Shown here one piece after another: positions 23,580-35,159 of a stretch of DNA of 64,000 nucleotides (position 1 is its first letter; every line of letters begins with the position of its first letter). Origin of the DNA: Nematostella vectensis (lineage: Eukaryota > Cnidaria > Anthozoa > Actiniaria > Edwardsiidae); assembly GCF_932526225.1 (NCBI RefSeq), contig NC_064044.1:6474747-6538746 (forward strand). The letters are read 5' to 3'. Below the pieces are notes generated by a model that made no database searches, was not told where the DNA came from, and saw only the letters and a list, made by a program, of their open reading frames with translations. A program made the position numbers and the translations under genes.

Positions 23580-23764
23580 AATATCCCAAAAGTTCCCCAA
23601 AGTTTTCTTGGGGTGGACATCCCGAAATTCGTCGCACTCCCGACGAGATCGCTCTGCCAGTGTGCTCATGAATACCAATAATCAAAGATGGCCGACAAAA
23701 GAAATTGTTAATTGTCAAATATGGAGATGATCCCCAAGAGAACTTTGGAGAACCTTTGGGATGT
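23580..23764. repeat. Fold-back element
   Basis: ATATCCCAAAAGTTCCCC with AAAGTTTTCTTGGGG at the left pairs with CCCCAAGAGAACTTTGG and AACCTTTGGGATGT at the right. Arms are about 40 bp in a 185-bp element. It has no coding capacity. Confidence 0.7.
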
Positions 23765-24459
23765 TGTTTGGAATGCTTGTCTTATCATTTAACAATAAAA
23801 TTGTCTGTGTTGCAATTGCTTTTAGGTTCGTAGATTGCCTGGGCTAAGCGTTGATGAATGTTCTTACAAGTGAGGCGTTCCATTGGTTCACGAAAAGCCA
23901 ATAAAACGAACAGTATCATTAGATACAAAAAGGTTTAAGAAAAAAATACTTGATGTTTCTTAACAATATCTCAAAACGATATATTCAGTTTTCAGTAGGT
24001 TTTACAAAAATCGTAGCTATTTTATATTTGCTATTAGGGATTTTCGAGAGAGAGAAATTATTGACTTTTTTCAGATCTAGAATTATTTTATTATTCGAAC
24101 AATATGATTATTGATTAATATATTCTCATACTTTACTTTAATGAACTCTGGTACTGTGTTGCAAGGAGGTATCCATAACCTTCGGACTAACAGTTTAGTT
24201 ATAGATCACAAAATAGTTTTTTTTGGGAGGGGTGAGTTCTCAATGATACAGGCTGGAGATGAGATATGTCTTTAAGATTTCCATGTTTTGGAATATTTAT
24301 TTAATCGATAAGATAACTTTGGCTGGTGAAAAGTGTGTTGCTTTGCTATCCACGAAGGGGGTGCTTCCCCTCCTAAAGGATTCAAATATTTTTATAGTTC
24401 GACATAAAAAAAAGTCATAAATAGGTCACTGAAGGCATACATAAGCTTTTTTTTTATTT

Positions 24460-24700
24460 TTTTGTTACATCGCAATTGGTGCTATATTCCGTGTAACTGT
24501 GTTGCGTTACATTTAGCAAGAGCTTTGTTTCATCTTGAAGGCTTTGTGTGACACGAAGAGCGTTGCGTGACACTTGATAACGGTTATAGGGTTGTGTGAC
24601 AGCTAATAAGAGCTTTGATTGCCTGGCGTGATACTTGCGTGACACTTGTTAGTTTTACGTGACACTGACTTGCTAAATGTCACCGTGACAAGGTTTGCAT
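24460..24700 (+). repeat. Degenerate GTGACAC-rich repeat
   Basis: The motifs GTGTGACAC, GCGTGACACTTG, GTGTGACAGCTAATAAGAGC and ACGTGACACT recur at irregular 20-35 base spacing, together with AAGAGCTTTG. It looks like an old tandem repeat. Confidence 0.45.
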
Positions 24701-25315
24701 GACATCGGGAATGGGTTGGATATCGATTAAGCTTAGTTATATAGCAGATTAAAATTAATGGTGTTTTACTGATTTGAGTGTCAAGCTCTAAAAGAACAAA
24801 CTTTGTATCTATTTAATCTATAATTCGAGAATAAAACGACCTCGCCCCCAACTGTAGGGGCGTTGGATAAAATCTGAAGACTATAGGCATGCAAAATATA
24901 TTTACATTCAAGAATATATATGTATTAAATTCTTCTTAGTTCTCAGTAGAAGAAGATTTATTCGTTATCCTAGAATTATTTACGAGCTCTGAAATTTCTG
25001 ATGTTTCGTATTAGTATTTTTTAAATATTTAACGGCTTGAGATAAATCAGATAATGTGTGGAAATGTAGACTACTTTAAAGATGCAATCTCACCGAGCCA
25101 AAAATGCATTGCGTTGGTTATGTTTTTATCCCGACAAAGTCTCTGATTATTGTTTTTTTATATAGTAACTGCATCAGTAGCCGGTTAGAGTAACATGAGT
25201 TTAGTTTTACTCAAGAAATTCTATACCGATTCAAGCCAGAGGTTCAAGCATTTAGGAAACTGGTGCTGTTGTGCAGTGTTTTATGTTTATTTTTACTTCG
25301 TTGCTATTTGCTTGC

Positions 25316-25850
25316 CAAAGATTTCACCAACATCACCACCAACATCACCACCACCACCATCACTACCACCACCACCATCATCACCACCACCACCACCACC
25401 ACCATCATTATCAACACTACTATCACCACCACCACCATCATTATCAACACTATCACCACCACCACCACCATCACCACCACCACCAACATCACCACCACCA
25501 TCACCATCACCACCACCACCATTATCAACACTACTATCACCACCACCACCATCACCACTACCACCATCATTATCAGCACTACTATCACCACCACCACCAA
25601 CAACATCACCACCACCACCACCACCACCACCACCACCAACATCACCACTACCACCATCACCACCACCATCACCACCACCACCACTACCACCATCACCACC
25701 ACCATCACCACTACCACCATCACCACCACCACCATCACCACCACCACCACTACCACCAACACCACCACCATCACCACCACCACCATCATTATCAACATTA
25801 CTATCATTATCACCATCATTATCACCACCACCATGGCTACTATCATAACC
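25316..25850 (+). repeat. CAY trinucleotide microsatellite (CAC/CAT), about 0.5 kb
   Basis: A run of CACCAC/CATCAC-type triplets with occasional TATTATCAACACTA blocks. Because it lacks stops in several frames it produces long low-complexity open frames (poly-His, poly-Thr, Pro/Ser on plus; Val/Met on minus). None has gene-like composition outside the repeat. Confidence 0.95.
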
Positions 25851-26145
25851 CTCGCAACCAACAGCAGCATCATCGTCATCATTACAATCACCTCAAACAT
25901 TGCCAGCACCACCTCATAACCACCAGTCAAGAAAAACAAAAACAACAACAGCATAACCGAGTTTATATCGAATGGATAACTTGGGCTTGAATCGGCTGGA
26001 ATCGAATGAGTGCATTTAAATACTTAGTCGGAGTATAAACTAAATGAAATATTATTAGATTAAAAATCTTATGCCTAGATGGGGTTTTGACCCTCTGCCT
26101 GCTCTGCTTGAAGACGTTCATTTTCAGTGATCTGTGGGCGGCCAA

Positions 26146-26287
26146 CATGAGGGGCCCCGAATGGTCACCCGAAATTTCGATGTGCTCGCATGCTCGCGCA
26201 ATTTTTTCCGCCTAAAAATGCTCGGTCTCGCATAAAAAACAGGGTGCCAGCGTTTCCTCGCAAAAGACCATTCGGGGCCCTCACATG
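26146..26287. repeat. Fold-back element
   Basis: CATGAGGGGCCCCGAATGGTC at the left is mirrored by GACCATTCGGGGCCCTCACATG at the right, a 142-bp unit with ends of about 22 bp. It is non-coding. Confidence 0.7.
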
Positions 26288-26496
26288 GTACTAGAACCAA
26301 ATTTGGTTCATTCTGGAATAAGCTCATCCCGGTTTTCCTTTTGGGAACCATGGAATAATCTCTCGATTGGCTCACTTAGTCGGGCACGTTTCGGAGTAGC
26401 GGATGGATCACGGAACACTGGTATTCTAAGTAAATCCAGAGAGCGTATGATAAAAAAGGCATATTTCATCCAACTGTGAAATAATTTCAATGTTGT

Positions 26497-27263
26497 TTAA
26501 AACCGCAATGTCACCAGTTTATTTCCGGTCGATTACGTAACAATCTCCGATGATTTTTAACGGAAAACGCAAAAAAAATACTTAAAAATATTGAAAGCCG
26601 TGTGTCTATTGGAAGTTTCTTTGAGGATGTGATTGGTAATTTAGAGCGGATGGCCTGTTAAGGTCGCTCGCGCGTTAATCAACAGATCACAAACTGAAAT
26701 GAAAGCTGAAAAATGTTCTAAAAGGTTGTAATTCAAAATCTTACAATTTTCTTTCTATTGGACATAGCCAAACCAAATTTGACATGAGTTATCGTTCACA
26801 ATTGGCGGTTGTATTTGCAAAAAACTTGGGTAATAAAGGCTAACATAAACGCTTTTCGAACGGACTGAACTTCCCCGCCAATTTTTCGATTTTTTTCTCT
26901 TTCACAGATTTTTTTCTAACTTTCACAGAGGCAGTATCACCACATACTGAACTGATTTTGGTAGTGTCTTAAAAAGCTAACGCTCAATTTCGCGTCATTT
27001 TCAAATAAGTGCAAAACATGTTTACTTTTTATGTGCTACTACATTATTACGTGTATATACAAATATAAATTCAAATGTGTGTACTCTCCATACATTGGGT
27101 CGTCTTTGGTAAAAAAAAATCTAGAGCAATCGCATAAACATTGACGGTTCTGTGCGAAGATTAACGCGCGAATATCTCGGATTCTAATAGATTCTTTAGT
27201 CTTTTACGGCTAAGATTTCCGTCGGACCTCCGGAAGTAAACTACAGTGACAATGCGGCTTTAG
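26497..27263. mobile_element. TTAA-type MITE, copy 2, with nested insertion
   Basis: The ends CCGCAATGTCACCAGTTT and AGTGACAATGCGGCTTTAG match copy 1 at 19434-20048. The left flank is TTAA, the right is TTAG (one mismatch). The shared body includes GTGTGTCTATTGGAAGTTTC and GACCTCCGGAAGTAAACTA. Relative to copy 1 it lacks the SINE but carries about 509 bp extra at 26662-27170. Confidence 0.8.
26662..27170. mobile_element. Nested element inside TTAA MITE copy 2
   Basis: This segment is absent from copy 1, which reads directly GGCCTGTTTAATATCTCGG. Its ends carry CGCGCGTTAATC and GATTAACGCGCG as inverted repeats. No open frame is recognised, so it is probably non-autonomous. Confidence 0.7.
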
Positions 27264-28002
27264 CTTGGGAATTTAGCCTAAAAAGTTAATATGCTCATCC
27301 TGTGCTGTTATTAAGGTCCATTTTCTAGATATTGAAAAGAATAATGGACGGGTTCTTAATATGACAGTTGCTGGAAATGACTCGAATACGTCATAGAGGC
27401 GGCTGTGATTGGGTTATTCTATCCCTTTAACATTACCACTATGATAGTGTGGCCAGGGAGAGTATTTAATCATTGTAATCTTTAAATGAAAACATAAAAC
27501 TAAGAACGGCTTTGATGACTGTAGACAGAAAAGTTATGATATATCTTTGTAGGAAAAGTATTGTAAACTTTCGTTAGCGAAATTAAATATTTAATGAAGA
27601 GTAGTTTGAATGACCTTGTTGTTTGGTTGTTGTGCGCTAGTGCAACCCCCCTCCCCCCCCCCCCCCCCCTCACCACCACTAATGCAAACTGCGCCATCAA
27701 TTTACTGCCCAAAACATCCGATAATGAACATTTACTGATTTGATAACCAAAACACTTACCCTCATCGTCGACCACCCGACAAACGGGTTTTCTCTTTTTG
27801 CATAAAAAGCTTACTTTGTCATGTCGTATAGGAATAGGTCAATAAAAACACGAGTGCATTTCTACTAAAACGTTCGTGTCTTGGTGAATAGTCCTGACAA
27901 TTATGAAGTCTTACGTGTAATTTAGAGGGAGTTGTTTTTAATGCGGTTTTCAGTATTCTGAAAACCCTTGCCGACGATTTCTATCAGACTTCTGGCAACT
28001 GC
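27264..28002. other. Non-coding interval with C tract
   Basis: No gene is seen. A long cytosine tract lies at about 27648-27669. The frame 27500-27775 on the minus strand crosses this tract and is not convincing. Confidence 0.5.
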
Positions 28003-28226
28003 AGACTCGTACCCAGTCGCCAAAATGAGAAGAAAATAAGGGAAAGATAATTTATGCGCGAGTTGCCTGTGGCGATTAACTAGGCGCGAGGTGCCGTGTG
28101 GGTAAAATAACCACTGGCACACGGCACCGCGCGTCAACCCACAAGGCACCGCGCGCCTAATTAATCACCACAGGCAACCCGCGCATAAATTATTTTCTTC
28201 TCATTTTGGCGACTTGGCACGAGTCT
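28003..28226. mobile_element. Mutator-like MITE
   Basis: The termini AGACTCGTACCCAGTCGCC and the inverse of AGACTCGTGCCAAGTCGCC bound 224 bp whose halves are largely inverted copies (both contain AATGAGAAGAAAATAA and GTTGCCTGTGG). The flanks GGCAACTGC (27994-28002) and GGCAACTAC (28227-28235) are a 9-bp duplication with one mismatch, as expected for Mutator-type insertion. Confidence 0.8.
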
Positions 28227-29988
28227 GGCAACTACTCAAAATCCTTTAAGCGTTTTTATTGGCCAGCAATAAAATTGTTTACAATCACGCCATAGACTAA
28301 GTGGACCAAAATGTGATTCCGTTAGTTTAGATGGCAAAGATTACTCGACTTTATTAAAAAAACGTCTTGGGCAGCCTTGTTGTTACCCCCGAACACCCTG
28401 AAAATAACCATGCACATTTCGAACCTACATTTTCTCGCCGACGAACCGCATATCAATTATCCCAGCGAGTATGATATTTTAGTTATGTCCTAGAAAGATT
28501 TCCATGACAAATTTTACGACACGATTTGAAATATTGAGACCTTTTTTTATATTCAATGCTGTGTTAAAAAGGTTGAAGTGGGCGGGATTACAGAAAGAAA
28601 AACATTTTCGTTTGGCTGTCAATCTAAAACTATCATCAACCGTAAGTGCCTCATAAAAAAAGTAAAGCATTGTCAAATTTAATTACTTTTATTTGCAATT
28701 TATTTCAATCATTGAATCGTACCTCCAGGGTCGATGTACATCAACTCACCTGTGGATAGATTTAGTAAAAGCCTGTACGAACTAGCACTGCCATGATAAT
28801 AACTCAGAGATTTACAAATTCTAATTTGTCTCGTTGTCATAGTTATGAAATAGTTTTATTGAGACAGCCAACTGAACTGACAAATAATTGAAGCTTATTA
28901 AATATGAATTAGTGTTTGCTTAGCAAATAGTAAAAATTATTTTTCGAGCCAGTTCAAACGTTTATGATAGTAAAATTTGCAAAAGAGAATATTAATTGTA
29001 TTTTGTTTTCCAAATTTTTTTTAAGAGACTTTTTTCTTATTCTTGAGCAGTAAAACGAAAATAACCTAATTTAAACGAATATATTATATGTACAAATATG
29101 GAAAGATTAACTTACAATGTTTATAAAGACAGTGGATGAAAAAGAAAAAAAAGAAAAGAAAAAACCTTTAACGGTAATGAATGGTAAAGCAGTTCATTAA
29201 TATCCAGAGTGTTCTTAAATTGCAAGCGTATTTACTACAAGATAGTTAATGATTGCAGAAATACTTCCTCAAACATAACTGAGACCTGATTATTCAATTA
29301 TAAATGCTAAATAGCTTCTATGTAGAAATGTCAACAGTGCTTACAGCAACTTTCTAGTTGTATGGATATTGATGAATTCAAACACCCAAACGCGCGAGGT
29401 CTATGAGCAAACAAAGCCATATCAGGTAGGCTGGTCACAGGCGGGAGTCTGGCCTAAGTATACACAGGTAAAAAAAAACCTTGTAAAATATATGATAAAC
29501 ATCCTTCTCTTACGGGAGATAGTTATTTTAAGGCTTTGAATATAATCATGCAGAGAAATGTATACTGAAGCAAGCAGTGGATCTTCTGCTATCGTTTCAA
29601 GAATAGATCCAAAGCGTAAGTGAACAATTCAAAGATATTTTTGTAATCCATAACAAATTTTACGAGTTCTACTAATTTTTTGTTTGTTTTAAAATTGTGT
29701 GATTAAAAGATTTTAAGCATTTTCTTTGATTATGAGAAACAAGCCTTCGCGCCTGTCAATGTCTATAATTTATCACATAGAATGTATATAGCCTTTTAAC
29801 ACTGAAATACTTTCCGGAATAACTATTTTCTTTTACGATTATTTGCTGATTCTTATATTTTCCTTTTTCGAAGTTTAAGGTTATGATGTCCAAATAATTC
29901 ATAGCAGCAAAAATACGTCGACCTCTGGCTAATAAGCCTTCCATCGCATGTTTAAAGTGCACAGTATAAACCTATCAACAAAACGCCA
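28227..29988. other. AT-rich non-coding interval
   Basis: No exon, RNA gene or clear repeat structure was recognised. Open frames are short and lack family resemblance. Confidence 0.5.
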
Positions 29989-31630
29989 TTAAACACGAAG
30001 GCGCGGTATAAAAGGGCCTAAGCCCCGCCCCTATTTTTCAAATGGAGAGAAAGTCCAACATGGCGGCCATTACCGTTACGAGCCCAGTCAAGAAAGAATG
30101 CCCCCAAATCTAATGATTTGATATCCAACGAATAAAATATTTCCCAAATGAAAGAAAAGATATGTTTGATTTGTACTTCAAGCCTTTCTTGGCAGCGAGA
30201 AATGCATATTTGTCTTAGAATTCGTATATTTACGGCGCGATTTCAAATCTCCCGCCTTTCCCTTCGACGCCATTTTTGGTATGTATACCTTCCCGACTCT
30301 CCTGGGAAAGGATTTAGTGAGCTTGGGCCCGCAATGACCACAGTCATTGCTTAGCAGTCTATCCTAAGGGATTATGCGTGCAATGGGGTACAAACAGAGC
30401 TAAATTTTGCCATTCTTAGCGTGTTTAGAAAACAGGTTTCGTTTAGCGGTTTCGCCTCATTTCTTCGCACTTAGTTAATTATTAAGTTAATTATACAAAA
30501 TAGAGACATGACTTTTACTGTTTTCATTCAATGGATATCCTCCCTGTATCTACACTTGCTTTTAGTGTAAGAATGAGAAGTCTTGAACTGAATGGATAAA
30601 AGAGAAAGCTTTTTGGTTTATTCAAAAGTATAATCTATAATGCAGTTTATAAAATATGACTGGTTTCTTTATACACTTCACTAGCACATCAATCAATCTT
30701 ATAGCAACAAAACATGTTTCCTTTACAAAGGAATGTTTATGATTTAAAATCACATGGAAAATGTAATACATGTCTATGTATCTGCTTTTTCTTGAGGAAT
30801 ATATCTTGCTGATTATTCAGATTTCACCATGACTTGCTTCTTGGGTATAGCTAGGATAGCTAGTATAGCTTGATTAGAAATTATAAATAGATTCAACATG
30901 CAAGTTTGGCCCCCAATTCATTTAGACAAACTGTTTAGTTAACATTACTAGAATACAAATAATGGACTGATCCCAACGATAAAAAAAAACACTAACATTT
31001 ATTACATATTTATACTTGAATTCCAACTAATAGTAGCTTGTAAATAGAATTAAAACTTCACACACCACAAAACAATCTTGTCCTAGCTCGAGGCGATGTA
31101 AAAATAAAAACAAACAAGAGGAAAGCAAGATTTGATCTACAAACAACATCTTTTCTATAGAAGGCCTGTATTACTTCTATCGGCAGTAATGTGGACAAAG
31201 TCAAGATGCATTTTCTAGCAAAACAGAGTTTCCCGCCAATTTAAGTACCTATAAGCTTATGATGACTAGTTTAAATCCTGTTTTCTGAGTTCTAAAGCAA
31301 TGAAAAGTAAATTTTTGCATAAAAAGCTTACCTTTTGTCGAGGTTTGAAATCGTTGTTTTCCGATCATGCGTTTGCTCCACTTTTGCGTAAATCACGATG
31401 GTTTCCTAGCTTTACTTCTACTGAGTTTCCTTTTTTACACATTCTATCGGACTAGAAGGTAGAGTTGGCATTTTTATAAATCAGGAAGCGCTTTGAAACC
31501 TCTCCCCTCTGTGTTTTGTACTTGACTCGGGCCGCATCTTGAATTTGATCCTCACTCCACGGCGGTTGATTGACAAATGAGCCGATGCTTCCAATGGAAA
31601 CACCCTTTTATACCGCGCCTTCGTGTTTAA
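29989..31630. mobile_element. 1.64-kb TTAA-flanked inverted-repeat transposon
   Basis: The ends AAACACGAAGGCGCGGTATA (left) and TATACCGCGCCTTCGTGTTT (right) are perfect inverse copies, extended by AAAGGG/CCCTTT, and both lie next to TTAA (29989-29992, 31627-31630). TTAA is the piggyBac signature. There is no transposase-length frame, so the element is non-autonomous. Confidence 0.8.
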
Positions 31631-32967
31631 AAGGTTCGACAAATAAGTTAATCAGTCTTAACTAAATAACCAGTTTCATATCAGTCAATCTTGTTTTAAA
31701 AACTAGTCGTTTTTCTAACTCGCTCGGTCATTTCCTTGTTAGGCATTACATACCATATTTTTATTGCTCTACTCTAGAGCTTTGTAATTCGAGAATTTCC
31801 TCGTGTTTACTACGATTTTGCTGGCAGCCATCTTGGAAATGGAGCCTAGTCCCTAACTTTTTAGAATATCACAGGTCTTCCGCGCGTTCGCCCCAGGCTC
31901 TTTTAGACTATTTAAAAACGATAGCCATTGATAGACGGGTTTCCTGCTAGCAGAGGCCAACTCCAGCCCTGCGAAATACAGAGAAAAGAGGCCTCTGCTA
32001 GCAGGGAAATAGTCGGGTCGCTTAGCCCACAAAAAGAGCTCAATCTATACAGAGCGGACAAAAGCACCAAACTTGGTATAAATATAGCCTTGAGGATGTT
32101 AATCAATATTGAGACCATTACCGGATCCATAGATGAGCAATTATTTCTTTGGGAGTCTGATGTTGCGGGTACCCTGTGGTAAGATTTTTATACCTTTTCA
32201 TGAGACAAAAAAAAATATCAAAATGCACATATTTGAAAACGATTTCTATCATTGAGTGGTGTTGCAAAAAAAAAAATCACAACTGTCAAAGTTTTCATCA
32301 TAACTATAGCAAACCATATATCATTGGAAAGGTTATGAGATGACGATTCTGATTTTATATTTTATTCCGTAAAATATGACAATGCAATTTGATACCAGGC
32401 TTTCAAAAAGACACATGCTGAGTAAGGAGAGTTTTTATTTAAGAAAAAATAACTCCTTGCAGATTGAATGGAATTTCGATTTTTCTTCATTGTACTATTG
32501 CTAGAACACTAATAATTAAAATGAATTGAGGAAATTTTGGAATTCCAAAAAATAAGCCAATAGAAGTCATTTAAATTTGCATAATAGGAAAATTGACTTC
32601 ATCAGTCCATAACTTTCTTTTAAAAAATTAAAGAGGAAATCCCTCAACTCATTTTAATCACCTCAGTTATATCTATCAATGCTGAAAGTTTGAGGTCAAT
32701 TGAACAAATTCTTGAAGAGATATCTTTTCTTGAAGCCCGAAAAGCAAAAATTCGGGAAAATGCCTTTAAAGTTGACAATAATCACAAAAACGCTGTTTCT
32801 TATCATATAAACAATGTTCTTGAAAATATTTTAGCTAAAAGGCTCCAGACTCGTAAGTAACACCATCAGCACTCCTTAGAGCCTCCTCCCTGCGTACTCT
32901 GTGCATCTGGGTGGCCTGTGTTTTCTTCTTATATACTACAGATGATTGCCCCTACTTATGAGCCCCT
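31631..32967. other. Non-coding interval
   Basis: No gene is recognised. It includes one compact inverted repeat at 31941-32008. The frame at 31928-32182 reads through that repeat and has no recognisable domain. Confidence 0.5.
31941..32008. repeat. Short inverted repeat CCTGCTAGCAGAGGCC
   Basis: TTTCCTGCTAGCAGAGGCC is mirrored by GGCCTCTGCTAGCAGGGAAA with about 30 bases between. It may form a cruciform or be a MITE remnant. Confidence 0.65.
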
Positions 32968-32975
32968 GGTTTTAT

Positions 32976-33985
32976 CAAGAGAGCATAAGATAAGAGAGGG
33001 ACACTTTGGTATTACCCGCGAGCCATGTCGATTCCGAATCTGGCTATTTTTAGTAACCACCAGACCACCATTGCGCGTGAGCATTTTTACTCACCCTACC
33101 CCCGCGCTTTTGGCATTTACATCTTGTTGTTTGCCGCTGTTTTGTGACTTGAAACCGAAAAAAAAAAACACCCTATTTGCACAAATACCATCGAAATTGT
33201 CACTCTAGCATCAAGGATACGGGCAGTTGCAGTTTATTAAGGGGATGTAGTACTTCGAGGATTGCAAGGTTTCCAAAACGAGACTTCATTCAAAATCAAG
33301 GGCGGAAAACCTCTTGCTTCAATCACCGTTTTTGCTCTAACTTGCTGCTTCTCCGTGATTTCTCAACATTCATTTCCTAATGGTCAAACGAAATCTGTAA
33401 GTTAGACATTAGATATAATATTGATTTTTGTGAATATTACATTGAAAAATGCGTTTCATAAAACTATCCTTGTAGAGAGGGAATGCATTTTTGTGATGAT
33501 CAAAGCCAGCAAGCTGAAGTATCTGAGCTTTTGTAAAAGTGAGGAAATAAAGAGGGAGATATTACTGTATTTCTATGATGTTGTTATTATTATATGTTAT
33601 ATTATTATGTTGTTATTATACAAGCTGGTGTCGGGATTTGAATCAAACGCAGTATCACAGCCATTTTATCGCTCGTCGGTTTTTTCTTTCTCACTTGACT
33701 TCGCCGCTCAGACAAACAAAACAGTCAAACTATTCAGGGATTTAGCTTTCTGTGAGCATATTTGCCAATCTTGGTAACTTAAGTTAGACTTGTTTTCTTC
33801 TTCCCAGTTATTTTACATGATCTCTTTTCATTCCTTTCGAGTTGGCAAAACAACAATGACAAAATAAAAGGGGCAAATCCTCACGCGCAGTGGTGGGGTG
33901 GTGGTTACTAAAAATAGCCGGATTCGGAATCGACATGGCGCGCGGGTAATACCAAAGTGTCCCTCTCTTATCTTATGCTCTCTTG
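32976..33985. mobile_element. 1-kb hAT-like element with long inverted repeats
   Basis: The ends CAAGAGAGCATAAGATAAG and its inverse start arms of about 105 bp (both contain CCATGTCGATTCCGAAT or its inverse). Direct repeats GTTTTAT flank it (32969-32975 and 33986-33992), a 7-8 bp duplication of hAT type. The interior is AT-rich and non-coding. Confidence 0.8.
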
Positions 33986-34092
33986 GTTTTATTTGTTTTG
34001 AACAAATTGAAATTATCATCTACGATATTTTTATTGTATGATTTTTTTTTTCATTTTTTATTTATTTAAAAAAAATGATCTCTACAAAATCT

Positions 34093-34155
34093 ACTTACCT
34101 ATAAACACTAGAATGCGGTTCCGGCGCCCATTATAGCGAGGGTTAACTTCCCTTA
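34093..34155. repeat. Isolated unit of the 53-bp minisatellite
   Basis: AAACACTAGAATGCGGTTCC ... GCGAGGGTTAACTTCCCT is one unit of the array that resumes at 35199. It lies on the other side of the reverse transcriptase fragment. Confidence 0.85.
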
Positions 34156-35159
34156 AGGGCGGTGATATACTCGACCTGCGGAAAGATGATGCGCATCGCC
34201 CTCCTCTGAACTGTTTCAAGCATGTCTGAAAGATAGGCAGGAAGCCCAGCCCATACGGGCGCGGCATATTCAAGGACAGATCTAATTAGTGAACAGTATA
34301 TCCTCACCAGATCATTGGGCTGGACACCAGCCTTTTTAAGTGATCGTAGCGCATAAAGGCGTTTGTTTGCCTTCTTAATGATAAAGTCGACATGCACATT
34401 CCACGTGAGGTCGCTACTTATATGAACCCCAAGAACCTTATAACTGTCCACTTTCTTTACAGGAGCTCCAAAAATGTTCAATTAGACCGGGCTAGCTGGA
34501 ATATACTGCAGGAAATTTATCTCTAGCTCCCTACATTTCTTAGGATTTAAACGCATACCACGACTTTCAGCAAAGGAACTAACATCATTTACGGCGTATT
34601 GCAAATAGCTAGGACTTCAACGTGGTACTACTTCGAAGACGGTCGTATCATCTACGTACTTCAGTCGCGTAGGCCAATTTGAAACTAGCCGATTAACTGA
34701 GATCGCGAATAGCATGGGAGCTAGTTTGGTCCCCTGGGGGTTTCCCCCATTAGGGCGCACGGGCGAAGACAATGAGCTGCCAATTCTAACATCTTGTGGC
34801 CTGTTACTAAGGAAGGAGCATAACCATCTAATTAAGACAGGGTGGACATTTAGAAAGCGCAGCTCATTTAGCAAGGGGTAGTGATCAACCAAATCAAACC
34901 CCTTGCTGAAATCAGCAAAGAAAATCCTAATGAAGTTCCCACCCCTGTCAAGTGCAGCTAAGATAACATGTAGCATGTACACTAAGGCGTGCGTCGTACT
35001 TTTTCCACTAACTGAGAACTGCTCAAAGTCAAGTTTATCTAACACATCAGCTGTAAGCAACTTCAGAGTAAACTCCTCATGGATCTTGGCTAGTGGAGAC
35101 GTCAGTGTTATTGGTCTGAAATCCTCTTTGACTTCCTGTTCTCTTGATCGTTTTGCCAT
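34143..35159 (-). pseudogene. CR1/jockey-type LINE reverse transcriptase fragment, two in-frame stops
   Basis: One minus-strand frame runs from 35159 to 34143, interrupted by TGA at 34617-34619 and TAA at about 34482-34484. The first part shows reverse transcriptase motifs: DFRPITLTSPLAKI, the FFADFSKGFDLVDH block (polymerase Asp), GGNPQGTKLAP, and YVDD. The later part has the SYKVLGVHISSDLTWN and thumb-like segment ending QRRAMRIIF. The endonuclease is missing, and the 3' end stops where a minisatellite unit begins. The first codons overlap the inverted repeat at 35141-35198. It is a dead fragment that copied RNA into DNA in its intact form. Confidence 0.88.

Larger units (their letters stand above)
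21660..25315. other. Gene-poor interval after the coiled-coil gene
   Basis: Presumed 3' UTR and then AT-rich sequence without recognisable exons. It includes a fold-back element at 23580-23764 and a loose GTGACA-rich repeat at 24460-24700. The sequence GTGCAAATCGCCTATT at about 23291 resembles GTGCAAGTCGCCTATT at about 17188, so a small dispersed repeat is likely. Confidence 0.5.

Noticed and set aside
25195-25990. Long open frames rich in His, Thr, Pro/Ser (plus) or Val/Met (minus)
   Set aside because: They are reading-frame shadows of the CAY microsatellite, with no non-repeat coding body.
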